From Hydrogenophaga sp. (GTDB lineage: Bacteria > Pseudomonadota > Gammaproteobacteria > Burkholderiales > Burkholderiaceae_C): a stretch of DNA of 64,000 bases. The notes below the pieces were generated by a model that worked only from the letters and a program-made list of their open reading frames with translations, had not been told where the DNA came from and did not search any database. Shown piece by piece: positions 1 through 9,226 of the stretch (within the stretch, counting starts at the first letter, position 1; each line of letters opens with the position of its first letter). The stretch covers positions 186,001-250,000 of the forward strand of contig NZ_JAILWB010000002.1 of assembly GCF_025699295.1 (NCBI RefSeq), given 5' to 3'. Made by a program: the position numbers and the translations under genes.

Positions 1-531
1 GCTATTGGGCGGGCCATTGAGGGGCTGCGTTCGATGCCGGCCGTTGTGGTGGCTGCTGTGCATGGGGCCGTTGCCGGCGGCTCGCTTGGCCTGATGTTCG
101 CGGCGGACCTGGTGATCGCGCATTCTGAAACGCGCTTCAGTTTGGCGTACGCAAAGATTGGTGCAACCCCCGATGCTGGTACGTCTTACTTCCTCACTCG
201 CGGGCTTGGGGAGCGCCGCGCGCTTGAGTTGCTGCTCTTGAGCGACGGTTTTGATGCAGAGAGGGCGCGAGAGCTCGGTCTGGTCAACTTCGTTGCAGAG
301 GGTGAGGCATTTGAGAGTGCCAGCGATGCGTTGGTCCAGCGCCTGCTGGCTGGTCCTCAAGAGGCGTTTCGGTCTGCAAAGCGCCTGGTGCGTTCGGCGA
401 GCGAGTCGGAGCTTTCCGACCACATGCAGAAAGAGGCGCGGGCCTTCGTAGAGATCAGCCAGTCGGCCGACTTCATTGAAGGTGTGCGTGCCTTTCTCGC
501 TAAGCGCCCGCCGAAATTTTCGAACCAGTGA
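1..531 (+). CDS. Enoyl-CoA hydratase/isomerase (crotonase) family protein, 5' end outside window
   Basis: The frame is open from base 1, so the N-terminus is missing; about 176 residues remain. The visible part is the second half of a crotonase fold: an oxyanion-hole segment AVAGGSLGLMFAADLVIA, then AYAKIGATPDAGTSYFLTR and a C-terminal helical region. The PDAG motif has Asp where classical hydratases have the second catalytic Glu, as in PaaG-type isomerases, so isomerase rather than hydratase activity is possible. It is followed 31 bases later by an acyl-CoA dehydrogenase and probably shares its transcript. The substrate cannot be read from the sequence. Confidence 0.85.
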   Translation, partial: AIGRAIEGLRSMPAVVVAAVHGAVAGGSLGLMFAADLVIAHSETRFSLAYAKIGATPDAGTSYFLTRGLGERRALELLLLSDGFDAERARELGLVNFVAEGEAFESASDALVQRLLAGPQEAFRSAKRLVRSASESELSDHMQKEARAFVEISQSADFIEGVRAFLAKRPPKFSNQ

Positions 532-561
532 CCTTCATTGGAAAAACACCCAAGGATAGAA

Positions 562-1740
562 ATGTTAGATCTGTCGCCAATTGATTTTGGTTTGGATGAG
601 TCCATCCGCATGCTGCGTGACTCTGTCAGGAGTTTTGTGCAGTCCGAGCTTGCTCCTAGAGCAAGTGCTATCGAGTCTGCCAATGACTTTCCGAAGGACA
701 TGTGGCGCAAGTTCGGGGACATGGGTCTGCTGGGGATCACCGTGGCCGAGGCGGACGGCGGATCGGGTTTGGGCTATCTGGCGCACATCGTGGCGATGGA
801 GGAGATATCCCGTGTATCGGCTGCGGTCGGTATGTCCTACGGTGCGCACTCCAACTTGTGCGTGAACCAGATTGCTCGCAATGGGTCGGTGGCGCAGAAG
901 CAAAAATACCTGCCTGGCTTGGTGTCGGGTACGCATGTAGGCGCTTTGGCAATGTCGGAGAGTGGGGCGGGCTCAGATGTCGTTTCCATGAAGCTGCGAG
1001 CAGCACCCTCGGGTGACGGTTTTGTGCTCAATGGGACAAAGATGTGGATCACCAACGGTCCCGATGCAGATACCTTGGTCGTTTACGCCAAGACCGATCC
1101 CAGCGCAGGTTCGAAAGGGATCACCGCATTTATTGTGGAGCGCGAGTTCAAGGGGTTCAGCACATCCCAGAAGCTGGACAAGTTGGGTATGCGTGGTTCG
1201 AACACCTGTGAACTGATTTTTGAGAACTGCTTCATCCCTGCGGAGAATGTGCTCGGTCAGGTTGGCGGTGGGGTGAAGGTTCTCATGTCGGGCTTGGACT
1301 ACGAGCGGGCTGTGATGGCTGCAGGGCCAGTTGGAATCATGGCGGCATGCATGGATCTGGCTGTGCCCTATACCCATGACCGTGCCCAGTTTGGACAACC
1401 CATCGGCCAGTTCCAGCTGATCCAGGGCAAGCTGGCTGACATGTACACAGCGCTGATGACCTCGCGCGCTTATCTGTACGGGGTTGCACGTGCGCTGGAT
1501 GCGAAGCATATCGATGGACACGCTGCCAGGAAGGACTGTGCCGCCACGATCTTGTACGCGGCAGAAAAGGCGACGTGGATGGCTGGAGAAACCATTCAGA
1601 TTCTGGGTGGTACGGGTTACATGAACGAGTGTCCGGCGGGGCGTTACTGGCGTGACGCGAAGATCTTCGAGATCGGCGCAGGAACCTCCGAGATCCGTCG
1701 CATGCTGATTGGCCGTCAACTCTTTTCGGAGAACGCATGA
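562..1740 (+). CDS. Acyl-CoA dehydrogenase, isovaleryl-CoA dehydrogenase-like
   Basis: A 392-residue FAD-dependent acyl-CoA dehydrogenase that would desaturate an acyl-CoA at C2-C3 and pass electrons to ETF. It shows the family blocks [18 protein letters not shown] and [17 protein letters not shown] and a C-terminal [16 protein letters not shown]. In IVD-type enzymes the catalytic Glu lies in the segment seen here as [12 protein letters not shown], and the usual Glu before GAGTSE is replaced by Gly; [12 protein letters not shown] fits that arrangement. The ATG at 562 is chosen over the in-frame TTG at 538 because AAGGA stands five bases before it. The end overlaps the following SDR by four bases (ATGA). 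A branched or alicyclic substrate is possible but not proven. Confidence 0.88.
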   Translation: MLDLSPIDFGLDESIRMLRDSVRSFVQSELAPRASAIESANDFPKDMWRKFGDMGLLGITVAEADGGSGLGYLAHIVAMEEISRVSAAVGMSYGAHSNLCVNQIARNGSVAQKQKYLPGLVSGTHVGALAMSESGAGSDVVSMKLRAAPSGDGFVLNGTKMWITNGPDADTLVVYAKTDPSAGSKGITAFIVEREFKGFSTSQKLDKLGMRGSNTCELIFENCFIPAENVLGQVGGGVKVLMSGLDYERAVMAAGPVGIMAACMDLAVPYTHDRAQFGQPIGQFQLIQGKLADMYTALMTSRAYLYGVARALDAKHIDGHAARKDCAATILYAAEKATWMAGETIQILGGTGYMNECPAGRYWRDAKIFEIGAGTSEIRRMLIGRQLFSENA

Positions 1741-2519
1741 TGAACGCAGGCACTCAACTTCAAGCTGGCGGCAAGCGTGTTGCGTTGGTGACGGGGGGCG
1801 GTTCTGGTATCGGACGGGCTGCCGCTCTGGCGTGGGCACGCGAAGGTGTCCGGCTGCTGTTGGTCGATCTTGATGATTCGGCCGGCACGCGGACGACTGA
1901 GGAGGTGCGCTCTATTGGTGGTGAGGCTGACTACATGCATGTCGACGTCCGCAACGAAGCCGATTGCTCCCACGCGGTTGCAAAAGCGCTTGAGCTTTAT
2001 GGCCGCCTGGACATCGGATTCAACAACGCCGGTATTACCGGCGCGTCAGGAGTGGTTGGCAAGTACCCGTTGAGTGAATGGCGCCGTGTTCTCGATGTGA
2101 ACCTGACCGGTGTTTTCAACTGCATGCAGGCTCAGCTCAAGGTGTTTGAGAAGCAAGGCAGTGGCGTGATCGTCAACACATCGTCTGTCATGGGTTTGCG
2201 AGGAACGCCAGGTGGGAGTGCGTACTCGGCGGCCAAGCATGGGGTGGTGGGGCTGACACGCAGTGCAGCCATGGAGTATGGAGGCAGAGGTATTCGCATC
2301 AATGCCATCTGCCCTGGATTTGTGGAGACCCCAATGGTGGTTGGTGACCTGGCAGGGATTCCGGACCACATCTTGAGAGACAAGCTGAGCCGCACCGCTG
2401 TGCGCCGGCTGGGCACACCGGAAGAGATTGCGGCCGTCGTGCTGTGGCTTGCCTCCGATGCTGCATCGTTTATGCATGGGGCTGCTATCAATGCAGACGG
2501 TGGCTTTCTCGCATCCTGA
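1737..2519 (+). CDS. SDR family NAD(P)-dependent oxidoreductase
   Basis: A classical short-chain dehydrogenase of 260 residues. The nucleotide-binding motif [13 protein letters not shown] is near residue 18, NNAG follows in the middle, the catalytic Ser is in NTSSVMG and the Tyr/Lys pair is in YSAAKHG. The start overlaps the stop of the acyl-CoA dehydrogenase, so the two are probably translationally coupled. In this setting it would oxidise a 3-hydroxyacyl-CoA or a related alcohol in a beta-oxidation-like route. That role is inferred from neighbours only; SDR specificity cannot be read from these motifs. Confidence 0.85.
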   Translation: MMNAGTQLQAGGKRVALVTGGGSGIGRAAALAWAREGVRLLLVDLDDSAGTRTTEEVRSIGGEADYMHVDVRNEADCSHAVAKALELYGRLDIGFNNAGITGASGVVGKYPLSEWRRVLDVNLTGVFNCMQAQLKVFEKQGSGVIVNTSSVMGLRGTPGGSAYSAAKHGVVGLTRSAAMEYGGRGIRINAICPGFVETPMVVGDLAGIPDHILRDKLSRTAVRRLGTPEEIAAVVLWLASDAASFMHGAAINADGGFLAS

Positions 2520-2555
2520 TTTGACCTGCAGAACAATGAACATGGAGTGTTGACT

Positions 2556-3350
2556 ATGTGGAAATCGAAGTACAAGCTGTTGGCGTTCAAGCAAGAAGAT
2601 GGCGTTCTCACGGTGGCGTTCAACCGCCCTGAAAAATTGAATGCCATCAATGCCGAAGTGCACACAGAACTGTCTTGGCTGTGGAGAGACATCGCATCCG
2701 ATAAAAGCGTTCGTGCAGTGTTGCTCACGGGAGAGGGGCGGACCTTCAGCGCCGGTGGCGACATCGATTGGTTCAAGAACATGACGCCAAACGCACTGGA
2801 TACGCTGTTTGTCGAAGCTCGAAGCATCGTGTTCGATATGCTGGACGTTCCTCAGCCCATTGTTGCTGCTGTCAACGGTGCTGCGACTGGTCTCGGTGCA
2901 ACACTCGCTCTGTTGAGTGATGTCATTTATGCATCGGAAACGGCGATCATTGCCGATACGCATGTGTTGGCGGGCATTGGCGCAGGAGACGGAGGGGCCG
3001 TGATCTGGCCCTGGTTGTGTGGCATGGCAAGAGCCAAGCAATACCTCATGACGGGTGACAAGATCCCTGCTCGCGAGGCCGAGAGAATCGGGCTGGTCAA
3101 TCAGGTGGTGGCCCCCGATGAGCTGCTGGAGACCGCTTACAAAATGGCAAAGCGCCTGGCGGATGGCCCGCAGCTCGCCATTCGTGCAACCAAGTTGCCG
3201 CTCAACAAGATACTGCGCGATACGGCCAATCTGGCTTTCGACTACTCACTGGCGCTTGAAAAAGAGTGCTTTCACTCCCCTGACCATCGCGAATGCGTGA
3301 GCGCTTTTATCGAGAAAAGGGCGCCCGTGTTCTCCAGAGAAGGTGACTGA
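2556..3350 (+). CDS. Enoyl-CoA hydratase/isomerase (crotonase) family protein
   Basis: A 264-residue crotonase. RTFSAGGDIDWFKN and VNGAATGLGATLALLSDVIY form the CoA and oxyanion-hole regions. The second catalytic position reads AGIGAGDGGAVIWPWL, with Asp rather than the hydratase Glu, so an isomerase or another crotonase reaction is possible. The frame opens at a GTG at 2547, but the ATG at 2556 has GGAG eight bases upstream and is preferred. It lies 36 bases after the SDR and overlaps the open frame leading into the ligase gene, so it belongs to the same operon. Confidence 0.85.
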   Translation: MWKSKYKLLAFKQEDGVLTVAFNRPEKLNAINAEVHTELSWLWRDIASDKSVRAVLLTGEGRTFSAGGDIDWFKNMTPNALDTLFVEARSIVFDMLDVPQPIVAAVNGAATGLGATLALLSDVIYASETAIIADTHVLAGIGAGDGGAVIWPWLCGMARAKQYLMTGDKIPAREAERIGLVNQVVAPDELLETAYKMAKRLADGPQLAIRATKLPLNKILRDTANLAFDYSLALEKECFHSPDHRECVSAFIEKRAPVFSREGD

Positions 3351-3396
3351 AATTGACAGATCGGTTGATGCTTGTCCAAAAAAGTTGGAGCAAACA

Positions 3397-4971
3397 ATGA
3401 GCGGTTCTAACGACATGGCTGTGGGGCGGCATGTCAACTTGGGTGACATTGCCAGGCGGGGGGCGCGGCGCCACAGACACAAAACGGCGCTGATCATGGG
3501 CGAGCGCAGGTTGACCTATGGGGCACTGAACGATGCCGCGAACAAGCTGGCACAGGGGCTGCTGAGCAGAGGCCTTGGGCGAGGTGCGCGGGTTGCCGTG
3601 CTGGCTCGCAACTCGATCGAGTTCATGGTGCTGTACTTTGCTTGCGGTAAGGCCGGTTCGGTCATGTGCCCCGCCAACCCTGACCAGCCCGACAAAGACC
3701 TCGTCTACATACTGAACCATGCAGAGGTTGAAGCGCTTTTTGTGGATGAGGACCGTGCCGGAAGACTCGCCGAAGTCGCTCGGCAAGTACCGAGCATCCG
3801 AAGTGTGCATGTGTTGGAGCGTCGCGCGGGCACTGAGCTGACCTCTCTGGAGGATTTGGCCATCGGAATGGAGGCGCGCGATCCTGAGCTTCCCGTGGGC
3901 GATAGGGACATCGCCATGGTGATGTACACCAGCGGCACGACGTCGGCCCCTAAAGGTGCCATGCTGTCCCACACCAATGTGGTGACGGGTGCTGTGAACA
4001 ATGCATTCGCCGGCGAAGTTCATGACAACACGGTCGCCACAGCCATGTTGCCCCTGTTCCATTGCGGTCAACTTTCCATCAGCAGCGGGACACTCCTGCA
4101 CGGTGGGACGGTTGTGATCATGGATGGTTTCCAGCCCCAAGCGCTGCTTGAGTCCATTGAGCGAGAGCGCATCACCTGGATATTTGCGCTGCCTGCCATG
4201 TATCGCCGGCTCTTAACGGAGACGAACCTGGAGAAGGCAGATACATCGAGCCTGGAGTTCTGCCTCTACGCCATGACCCCTATGGATCAAAGCACGCTGC
4301 GACATGCGATAGACCGCTTGGGCGTTCGGTTCGCCCTGACCAGCGGTCAGACTGAAGCATATCCACCAACGGTCGTTTTCACACCAGAGTTCCAACTGAC
4401 AAAGTCCGGGCAATATTGGGGGCGGTCAACGCCTTTGACAGAGGTCGCGATCATGGACGACGATCTTTGCATCGTTCCAGACGGCGAAGTGGGTGAGATC
4501 GTCTATCGTGGTCCCATGATCCTGGAAGGTTATTTGAAGGATCCTGAAGCCACTCAGAGGGCATTCGCTGGCGGATGGTTTCACTCCGGAGACTTGGGGC
4601 TGTTTGACGAGGATGGTCTTTTGGTGTTTGTCGACAGGAAGAAGGACATGATCAAGTCGGGCGGGGAGAACGTCTCATCTGTCAAAGTTGAGAGTTGCCT
4701 TCTTGCGCATGCTGATGTGTCTGCTGCGGCCGTTCTGGGTGTGCCGCACCCATATTGGGGGGAGGCGGTGGTGGCTGCGGTCGTTGCGGCGCCTGATGCC
4801 GAGTTTGATGAGAAAGCACTTATTACCTACTGCAAGGCACAGCTTGCTCCTTACGAAGTGCCGAAAAAAATTGTTCAATTTACTCAGATGCCGCAAACCT
4901 CGACAGGAAAACTGCAGAAGTTTGCGCTTCGAAAGGAACTGGTTGATCTTTTTGCTGAGACCGGAAAGTGA
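3397..4971 (+). CDS. AMP-dependent acyl-CoA synthetase/ligase
   Basis: A 524-residue member of the ANL superfamily that would activate a carboxylic acid to its CoA ester using ATP. The P-loop-like motif is MYTSGTTSAPKGAMLSH. The hinge and ribose-binding motif is FHSGDLGLFDEDG and the downstream core is VDRKKDMIKSGGENVS. The catalytic Lys is near the end in QTSTGKLQKFALRKEL. The ATG at 3397 has TTGGAG six to seven bases upstream; an earlier GTG at 3343 would overlap the crotonase gene. As the last gene of the run it probably supplies the CoA ester used by the upstream enzymes. Substrate unknown. Confidence 0.87.
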   Translation: MSGSNDMAVGRHVNLGDIARRGARRHRHKTALIMGERRLTYGALNDAANKLAQGLLSRGLGRGARVAVLARNSIEFMVLYFACGKAGSVMCPANPDQPDKDLVYILNHAEVEALFVDEDRAGRLAEVARQVPSIRSVHVLERRAGTELTSLEDLAIGMEARDPELPVGDRDIAMVMYTSGTTSAPKGAMLSHTNVVTGAVNNAFAGEVHDNTVATAMLPLFHCGQLSISSGTLLHGGTVVIMDGFQPQALLESIERERITWIFALPAMYRRLLTETNLEKADTSSLEFCLYAMTPMDQSTLRHAIDRLGVRFALTSGQTEAYPPTVVFTPEFQLTKSGQYWGRSTPLTEVAIMDDDLCIVPDGEVGEIVYRGPMILEGYLKDPEATQRAFAGGWFHSGDLGLFDEDGLLVFVDRKKDMIKSGGENVSSVKVESCLLAHADVSAAAVLGVPHPYWGEAVVAAVVAAPDAEFDEKALITYCKAQLAPYEVPKKIVQFTQMPQTSTGKLQKFALRKELVDLFAETGK

Positions 4972-5076
4972 AGGCTGTGCTCGCCACGAGATTTCATGAG
5001 CGAACGATGGTTCGATCCGATTTTGTACAGGCGGAATCAATAATCAAGTGCAACACCAAACCGGTAAGGTACCGCG

Positions 5077-6114
5077 ATGGGAAAGCACTACGAACAACTC
5101 AGCGCTGAAGAACGTGCAGCGATCATGATGATGAAGGCGAGCAACTGCTCGGCGCGGCACATGGCCCGCACGCTGCACCGCTCGCCGTCGACTATCACCC
5201 GCGAACTGGCGCGCTTTGCGGCGTGGCCAGATCGGACCACCGCGATGGCCGACACGCCTGGTCAATACGATGCCCGCGCTGCCGGTCTCAGAGCGCGGCG
5301 CCAACGATTCAAATGCCGCAAGCGCTCCAAGCTGGCCACCGATACCGTGCTCTTTGGCGTGGTCCAGCACTTCCTGGCCCAGGCTTGGTCGCCCTCGCAG
5401 ATCGCGGGCACACTCAAGCGCATGTGGCCCGATGAACCCCAGCGCACCGTCTCCCACGAGAGCATCTACACCTGCATCTACGCCATGCCCAAGGGCGAGT
5501 TGCGCAAAGACCTGATCGCCTGTCTGCGCCGCGCCAAGGCCAAGCGCATGCCGCGCAGCCGGGGCGAGGATCGCAGGGGCCAGATGCCCGATCTGCTGAG
5601 CATCCATGTGCGCCCACCTGAGGCCAGCGACCGAGCGTTCCCCGGTCACTGGGAGGGCGATCTCATCAAGGGTGCGGGCAACCGCTCGGCAGTGGGCGTG
5701 CTGCTCGAACGTAGCTCGCGGCTGGTTATGTTGATCAAGCTGGCCGATGCGACGGCAGCCTCTGCCCTGGAGGGCTTCACGGCCAAGCTGCGCAGCATCG
5801 CCGAACCCATACGCAAGACGCTGACCTACGACCAGGGCAAGGAGATGGCACGCCACGCCGAGCTGACGGCTAACACCGGCGTGATGGTGTACTTCTGTGA
5901 CCCGCACAGCCCTTGGCAGCGCGGTTCCTGCGAGAACACCAACGGCCTGATCCGCCAGTTCCTGCCCAAGGGAACGAACCTGTCGGTCCACAGCCAGGAG
6001 CAGCTCGATGCGATTGCCGACCTGCTCAACAACCGCCCCCGTGCCGTCCATGTGCGTATTCCACGCGATGGCGGACACGATTCCATGCTGATGGCGGACA
6101 GTGTTCCAGCGTGA
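5077..6114 (+). pseudogene. IS30-family transposase, 5' part, cut by IS21 insertion
   Basis: The first about 325 residues of an IS30-family DDE transposase. An N-terminal helix-turn-helix lies around YEQLSAEERAAIMMMK and SPSTITRELARF. The catalytic residues are visible in HWEGDLIKG (D), LTYDQGKEMA (D) and WQRGSCENTNGLIRQ (E). The native frame runs to NNRPRAVH, where the IS21-family element enters at 6052; the last 20 or so residues encoded here come from that element's terminal repeat. The real C-terminus lies at 8727-8801. The chimera keeps the DDE triad, so partial activity cannot be excluded. Confidence 0.88.
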
Positions 6115-6170
6115 TGGCGGACACCGTTCCACGCTGAAGGCGGACAGCATTCCAAACTGATGGCGGACAG
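6052..6170 (+). repeat. IS21 left end with five 23-bp-spaced transposase-binding repeats
   Basis: The motif GATGGCGGACA occurs at 6067, 6090, 6113, 6136 (as GAAGGCGGACA) and 6159, each copy exactly 23 bases after the last and usually preceded by ATTCCA or GTTCCA. Multiple terminal repeats of this kind are known IstA binding sites in the IS21 family. Five evenly phased copies put them on nearly the same helix face. Confidence 0.85.
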
Positions 6171-6256
6171 CTGCGGAGTGTTCTGAGTGACCCGAACGCG
6201 GCATACGCTGCCCGGTTTTTTGACCGGAAACAGCGATGCCCACACCCAGGGTCACC

Positions 6257-7780
6257 ATGAGCAAGATACGACACACACTGCAACTGCTGCACGGCGGGAC
6301 ATTGAGCACCCGCCAAATCGGCGCCGCCCTCGGCATCTCCAAATCCACTGTCAGCGAAATCGCCAGCTACGCACGCGTGGCTGGCGTGGACTGGGCACTG
6401 GCCCAGACCTTGAGCGATGAAGAGCTGCAGTCCCGGCTCTACAAACCGCCAGTGCCCCGCGCATCCCGCCACCTGGAGCCCGACTGCGCCCACATCCACC
6501 GCGAACTGCGCCGCCCCGGCGTCACTCTGCAATTGCTGTGGGAGGAGTACCAGCAGCAACATGCAGGCCAAGCCTACAAGTACAGCGCCTTCTGCGAGAA
6601 GTACCAAGCCTGGGCCCGGCGTTTGAAGCGTTCGATGCGCCAGACCCACGAGGCCGGCGACAAACTCTTTGTGGACTACGCCGGCCAGACGGTGCCCATC
6701 GTGGACGCCAGCACCGGCGAGATAACGCAGGCCCAGGTCTTCGTGGCGGTGCTCGGGGCATCGAACTACACCTATGCCTGCGCCACCGCCAGCCAGAAAG
6801 CCACCGACTGGGTGACCAGCATCATCGCCACACTGGAGTTCATCGGCGGCGTGCCCCGCCTGCTGGTGCCCGACCAGCCGCGCGCCCTCATGACCCGCCC
6901 CGACCGTTACGAGCCCACCGCGCACCGCCTGCTCGAAGAACTCTCAGCGCACTACAGCCTGGCCGTGATGCCCGCACGCCCGGCCAAACCGCGCGACAAA
7001 CCCAAGGTGGAGGTCGCCGTGCAGGTGGTCGAGCGCTGGATTCTGGCCCGGCTGCGTCACCAGACCTTCTTCAGCCTGGCCGCCCTGAACCGGGCGATTG
7101 CCACCTTGCTGGTGGACTTGAACCAGCGCGCGTTCAAGAAGCTGCCCGGCAACCGCGCCAGCGCCTTTGCCGAACTCGACCGTCCGGTCCTGCGCCCGCT
7201 GCCGGCCACGCGCATGGCCATCGCCCGGTTCAAACCCGCCCGCGTCAACATCGATTACCACGTCGAGCTCGATGGCCACTACTACTCGGTGCCCCACGCC
7301 CTGGTGGGCCAGACGGTGGAGCTGCGCATCACGGCCACCGCCGTCGAAGTCCTGCACGGCAACAAGCGGGTGGCCGCCCACGCGCTCAATGGGCGCAAAG
7401 GTGCGCACACCACCACGCCTGAGCACATGCCGGCTTCGCACCGGGCACACCTGCAGTGGACGCCGGCCAAGCTCATCGCCTGGGGCGAACGGGTGGGTGC
7501 TGCTACCGCGGCTGTGGTGCGCTGGCAGATGGAGCACCGCGCCCACCCTGAGCAGGGCTACCGCTCCTGTCTGGGCCTCATGCGCCTGGGGCGTCAGTAC
7601 GGAGCCGACCGGCTGGAGGCGGCCTGCGCGCGAGCCCAGTCGATTCGCTCACCGTCCTACAAGAGCATCGCCTCCATCCTGAGTTGTGGCTTGGACCAGC
7701 GCCCGCTGGAGGCCTCCATTTCCACGCAGGCCAGCCTGCCGCTGCACGAGAACGTGCGCGGGCCGGGCTATTACCACTGA
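6257..7780 (+). CDS. istA: IS21-family transposase IstA
   Basis: About 507 residues. An N-terminal helix-turn-helix (TRQIGAALGISKSTVSEI) is followed by the retroviral-integrase-type core with its DDE residues in LFVDYAGQTVP (D), LLVPDQPRAL (D) and KPKVEVAVQVVERW (E). The Mu-type C-terminal beta domain follows (NIDYHVELDGHYYSVPH). The ATG at 6257 has AGGG five bases upstream; an in-frame ATG at 6236 would add seven residues. The gene is complete and is followed after 49 bases by istB, whose ATPase assists target choice. Confidence 0.93.
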   Translation: MSKIRHTLQLLHGGTLSTRQIGAALGISKSTVSEIASYARVAGVDWALAQTLSDEELQSRLYKPPVPRASRHLEPDCAHIHRELRRPGVTLQLLWEEYQQQHAGQAYKYSAFCEKYQAWARRLKRSMRQTHEAGDKLFVDYAGQTVPIVDASTGEITQAQVFVAVLGASNYTYACATASQKATDWVTSIIATLEFIGGVPRLLVPDQPRALMTRPDRYEPTAHRLLEELSAHYSLAVMPARPAKPRDKPKVEVAVQVVERWILARLRHQTFFSLAALNRAIATLLVDLNQRAFKKLPGNRASAFAELDRPVLRPLPATRMAIARFKPARVNIDYHVELDGHYYSVPHALVGQTVELRITATAVEVLHGNKRVAAHALNGRKGAHTTTPEHMPASHRAHLQWTPAKLIAWGERVGAATAAVVRWQMEHRAHPEQGYRSCLGLMRLGRQYGADRLEAACARAQSIRSPSYKSIASILSCGLDQRPLEASISTQASLPLHENVRGPGYYH

Positions 7781-7829
7781 CTACCACTGAGAAGACCAAA
7801 CACTGAAGCGAAACAGAGAAAGAACAACC

Positions 7830-8567
7830 ATGCTCAACGAACACACCTTGAACCAACTGCGCGCCCTGCGATTGGACGGCATGGTGGCCGCCCTGAACGA
7901 TGCCGCCACCCACATCGCCGCCAGCGAGCTGCCCTTTGAACAGCGCCTGGCCCTGTTGGTGCAGCGTGAGGTGGACTGGCGCGACAGCAAGCGCCTGGAG
8001 CGCTTGTTGAAAGCCGCCCGCCTGAAGGTCTCCAGCGCGTGCCTAGAGGACATCGACTGGCGGGGCAGTCGGGGCCTGAGCCGCGAAGTCATCGCCAGCT
8101 TGGCCGGCGGGGACTGGCTGCGCCATGGTCACAACGTGCTGCTCACCGGTGCCACCGGTTGCGGCAAGACGTGGCTGGCGTGTGCGCTGGGGCAGCAGGC
8201 GGCACGACTGGGTTTCTCGGTGCTTTACGCCCGTGCGCCTCGCCTGCTTGAAGAGCTGCATGTGGCTCATGGCGACGGCAGCTTTGGCAAGCGGTTGGCG
8301 CAACTGGCCCGGCTGGACCTTCTCATCCTGGACGACTTTGGCATTGCCCCAATTGCCGCGCACGAGCGAAACGATTTGCTGGAGTTGCTGGACGACCGGG
8401 TGGGCACGCGCTCGACGCTCATCACCAGCCAGTTGCCGGTGACGGCCTGGCACGCCTGGCTGGACGAGCCTACGCTGGCCGACGCCATCCTGGACCGCAT
8501 CGTGCACGGCTCGCACAAGATAGCCCTCAAGGGCGAGTCGATGAGAAAGCTCGCCAAGACCGCTTGA
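7830..8567 (+). CDS. istB: IS21-family helper ATPase IstB
   Basis: A 245-residue AAA+ ATPase of the DnaC/IstB type. Walker A is [15 protein letters not shown] and Walker B is [12 protein letters not shown] conserved Arg region lies in [16 protein letters not shown] and the C-terminus carries [10 protein letters not shown]. IstB works with IstA in strand transfer and target selection. The ATG follows AGAAAGAACAACC, a weak ribosome site, and the gene sits 49 bases after istA. Nothing looks damaged. Confidence 0.93.
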   Translation: MLNEHTLNQLRALRLDGMVAALNDAATHIAASELPFEQRLALLVQREVDWRDSKRLERLLKAARLKVSSACLEDIDWRGSRGLSREVIASLAGGDWLRHGHNVLLTGATGCGKTWLACALGQQAARLGFSVLYARAPRLLEELHVAHGDGSFGKRLAQLARLDLLILDDFGIAPIAAHERNDLLELLDDRVGTRSTLITSQLPVTAWHAWLDEPTLADAILDRIVHGSHKIALKGESMRKLAKTA

Positions 8568-8596
8568 GCCGGCCGCGCCGACCGCCGTTCCACGCT

Positions 8597-8722
8597 GATG
8601 GCGGACACTTCGGCTACGATTTGTAGCGTCACTCAGGACACCCGCGCAACGTGTCCGCCATCGCATGGAACGCTGTCCGCGATGGGAATGGAATCACTGT
8701 CCGCCATCAGTGGAATGCGCAC
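8597..8722 (-). repeat. IS21 right-end terminal repeats
   Basis: Inverted copies of the left-end motif (TGTCCGCCATC or TGTCCGCGATG) lie at 8652, 8674 and 8698, the last running into the element's outer end at 8722. One further copy at 8597 is in the same orientation as the left end. There are fewer copies than at the left end and their spacing is 22 and 24 bases. Confidence 0.8.
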
Positions 8723-8726
8723 CCAT

Positions 8727-8801
8727 GGGTTCTATCCGCCCATTGCCGTCTACCAGGCCATGTTGGACAAGCTCAATGAACCCAACTCCTCAATTCAATA
8801 A
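8727..8801 (+). pseudogene. 3' end of the IS30 transposase displaced by IS21
   Basis: Joining the sequence before 6052 to that after 8726, which removes IS21 and one CCAT, gives an open frame: NNRPRAVH continues with GFYPPIAVYQAMLDKLNEP and ends at TAA 8799-8801. This confirms that the target gene was intact before the insertion and that precise loss of IS21 would restore it. The right IS30 inverted repeat follows immediately. Confidence 0.87.
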
Positions 8802-8835
8802 ATCGGTGTTGCACTTGGTGCTTGACTCCGCCACA

Positions 8836-9226
8836 TCAAATGTCCATGACGTTTCGCTGTGGGCGTCGACCTGTTGAGAATGACAGCTTGGAGAGGCCTC
8901 TCTCCCGGTGGAGTTTGTGCCAACTGGATGATGCTGGATTGTGATCGTGTTGATGCTTCAATGACTGAAGCGCAGGGCAGTCAATCATGGATGAAGTCAT
9001 GTCTGTCTTTGCACTTCAGTCCTTGTCTATGACTTCTGGGATGCCAGGAATTGATCGCTCGCCGGTGCCTTTGGCCGCCGATTGGGCGGGTGACGTGGGC
9101 AATGCTGCAGTTTTTTTCAAGGGACGGCTGGCATTTAGAGGGTCCGCTGTGTGGGCGCCAAAATGCTTGTGACATCTAGGTTGGAGATTGTCCTTTAAAA
9201 TTCTCTCCCAGAATGTTCAGCATTTT
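8836..9226. other. Intergenic region between IS30 end and tetR; no gene supported
   Basis: About 390 bases. A 61-codon open frame at 8987-9172 has no recognisable motif, no clear ribosome site and no homologue I can name, so it is not called. The region presumably holds the tetR promoter; an AT-rich stretch around 9193-9203 is compatible with a -10 element, but no pair of promoter hexamers is convincing. Confidence 0.4.

Larger units (their letters stand above)
6052..8722 (+). mobile_element. IS21-family insertion sequence (istA-istB)
   Basis: A 2671-bp element whose two ends match as GTGCG(T/C)ATTCCAC and then GATGGCGGACA-type repeats. A 4-bp target duplication CCAT lies directly outside both ends (6048-6051 and 8723-8726). 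It carries istA and istB in the usual order, both intact. It inserted into the 3' part of an IS30-family transposase gene, so it arrived after that element. Both genes being whole suggests a fairly recent insertion that may still be able to move. Confidence 0.92.
5030..8832 (+). mobile_element. IS30-family insertion sequence, interrupted by an IS21-family element
   Basis: The element is bounded by imperfect inverted repeats that share GGCGGA(A/G)TCAA and the block CAAGTGCAACACC. The left repeat starts at 5030; the right one ends at 8832. A 3-bp duplication ACA flanks it (5027-5029 and 8833-8835), as expected for IS30. Removing the inner IS21 element and one copy of its target duplication leaves about 1.13 kb, a normal IS30 size. 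It sits 58 bases downstream of the acyl-CoA ligase gene and does not break a visible gene. Confidence 0.85.

Noticed and set aside
5044..6348. 434-codon minus-strand frame opposite the IS30 transposase
   Set aside because: The plus strand encodes a transposase with a complete DDE triad; the minus frame has no family motifs and reads through the IS21 repeats.
8987..9172. 61-codon frame between IS30 and tetR
   Set aside because: No ribosome site, no recognisable motif and no support from context.
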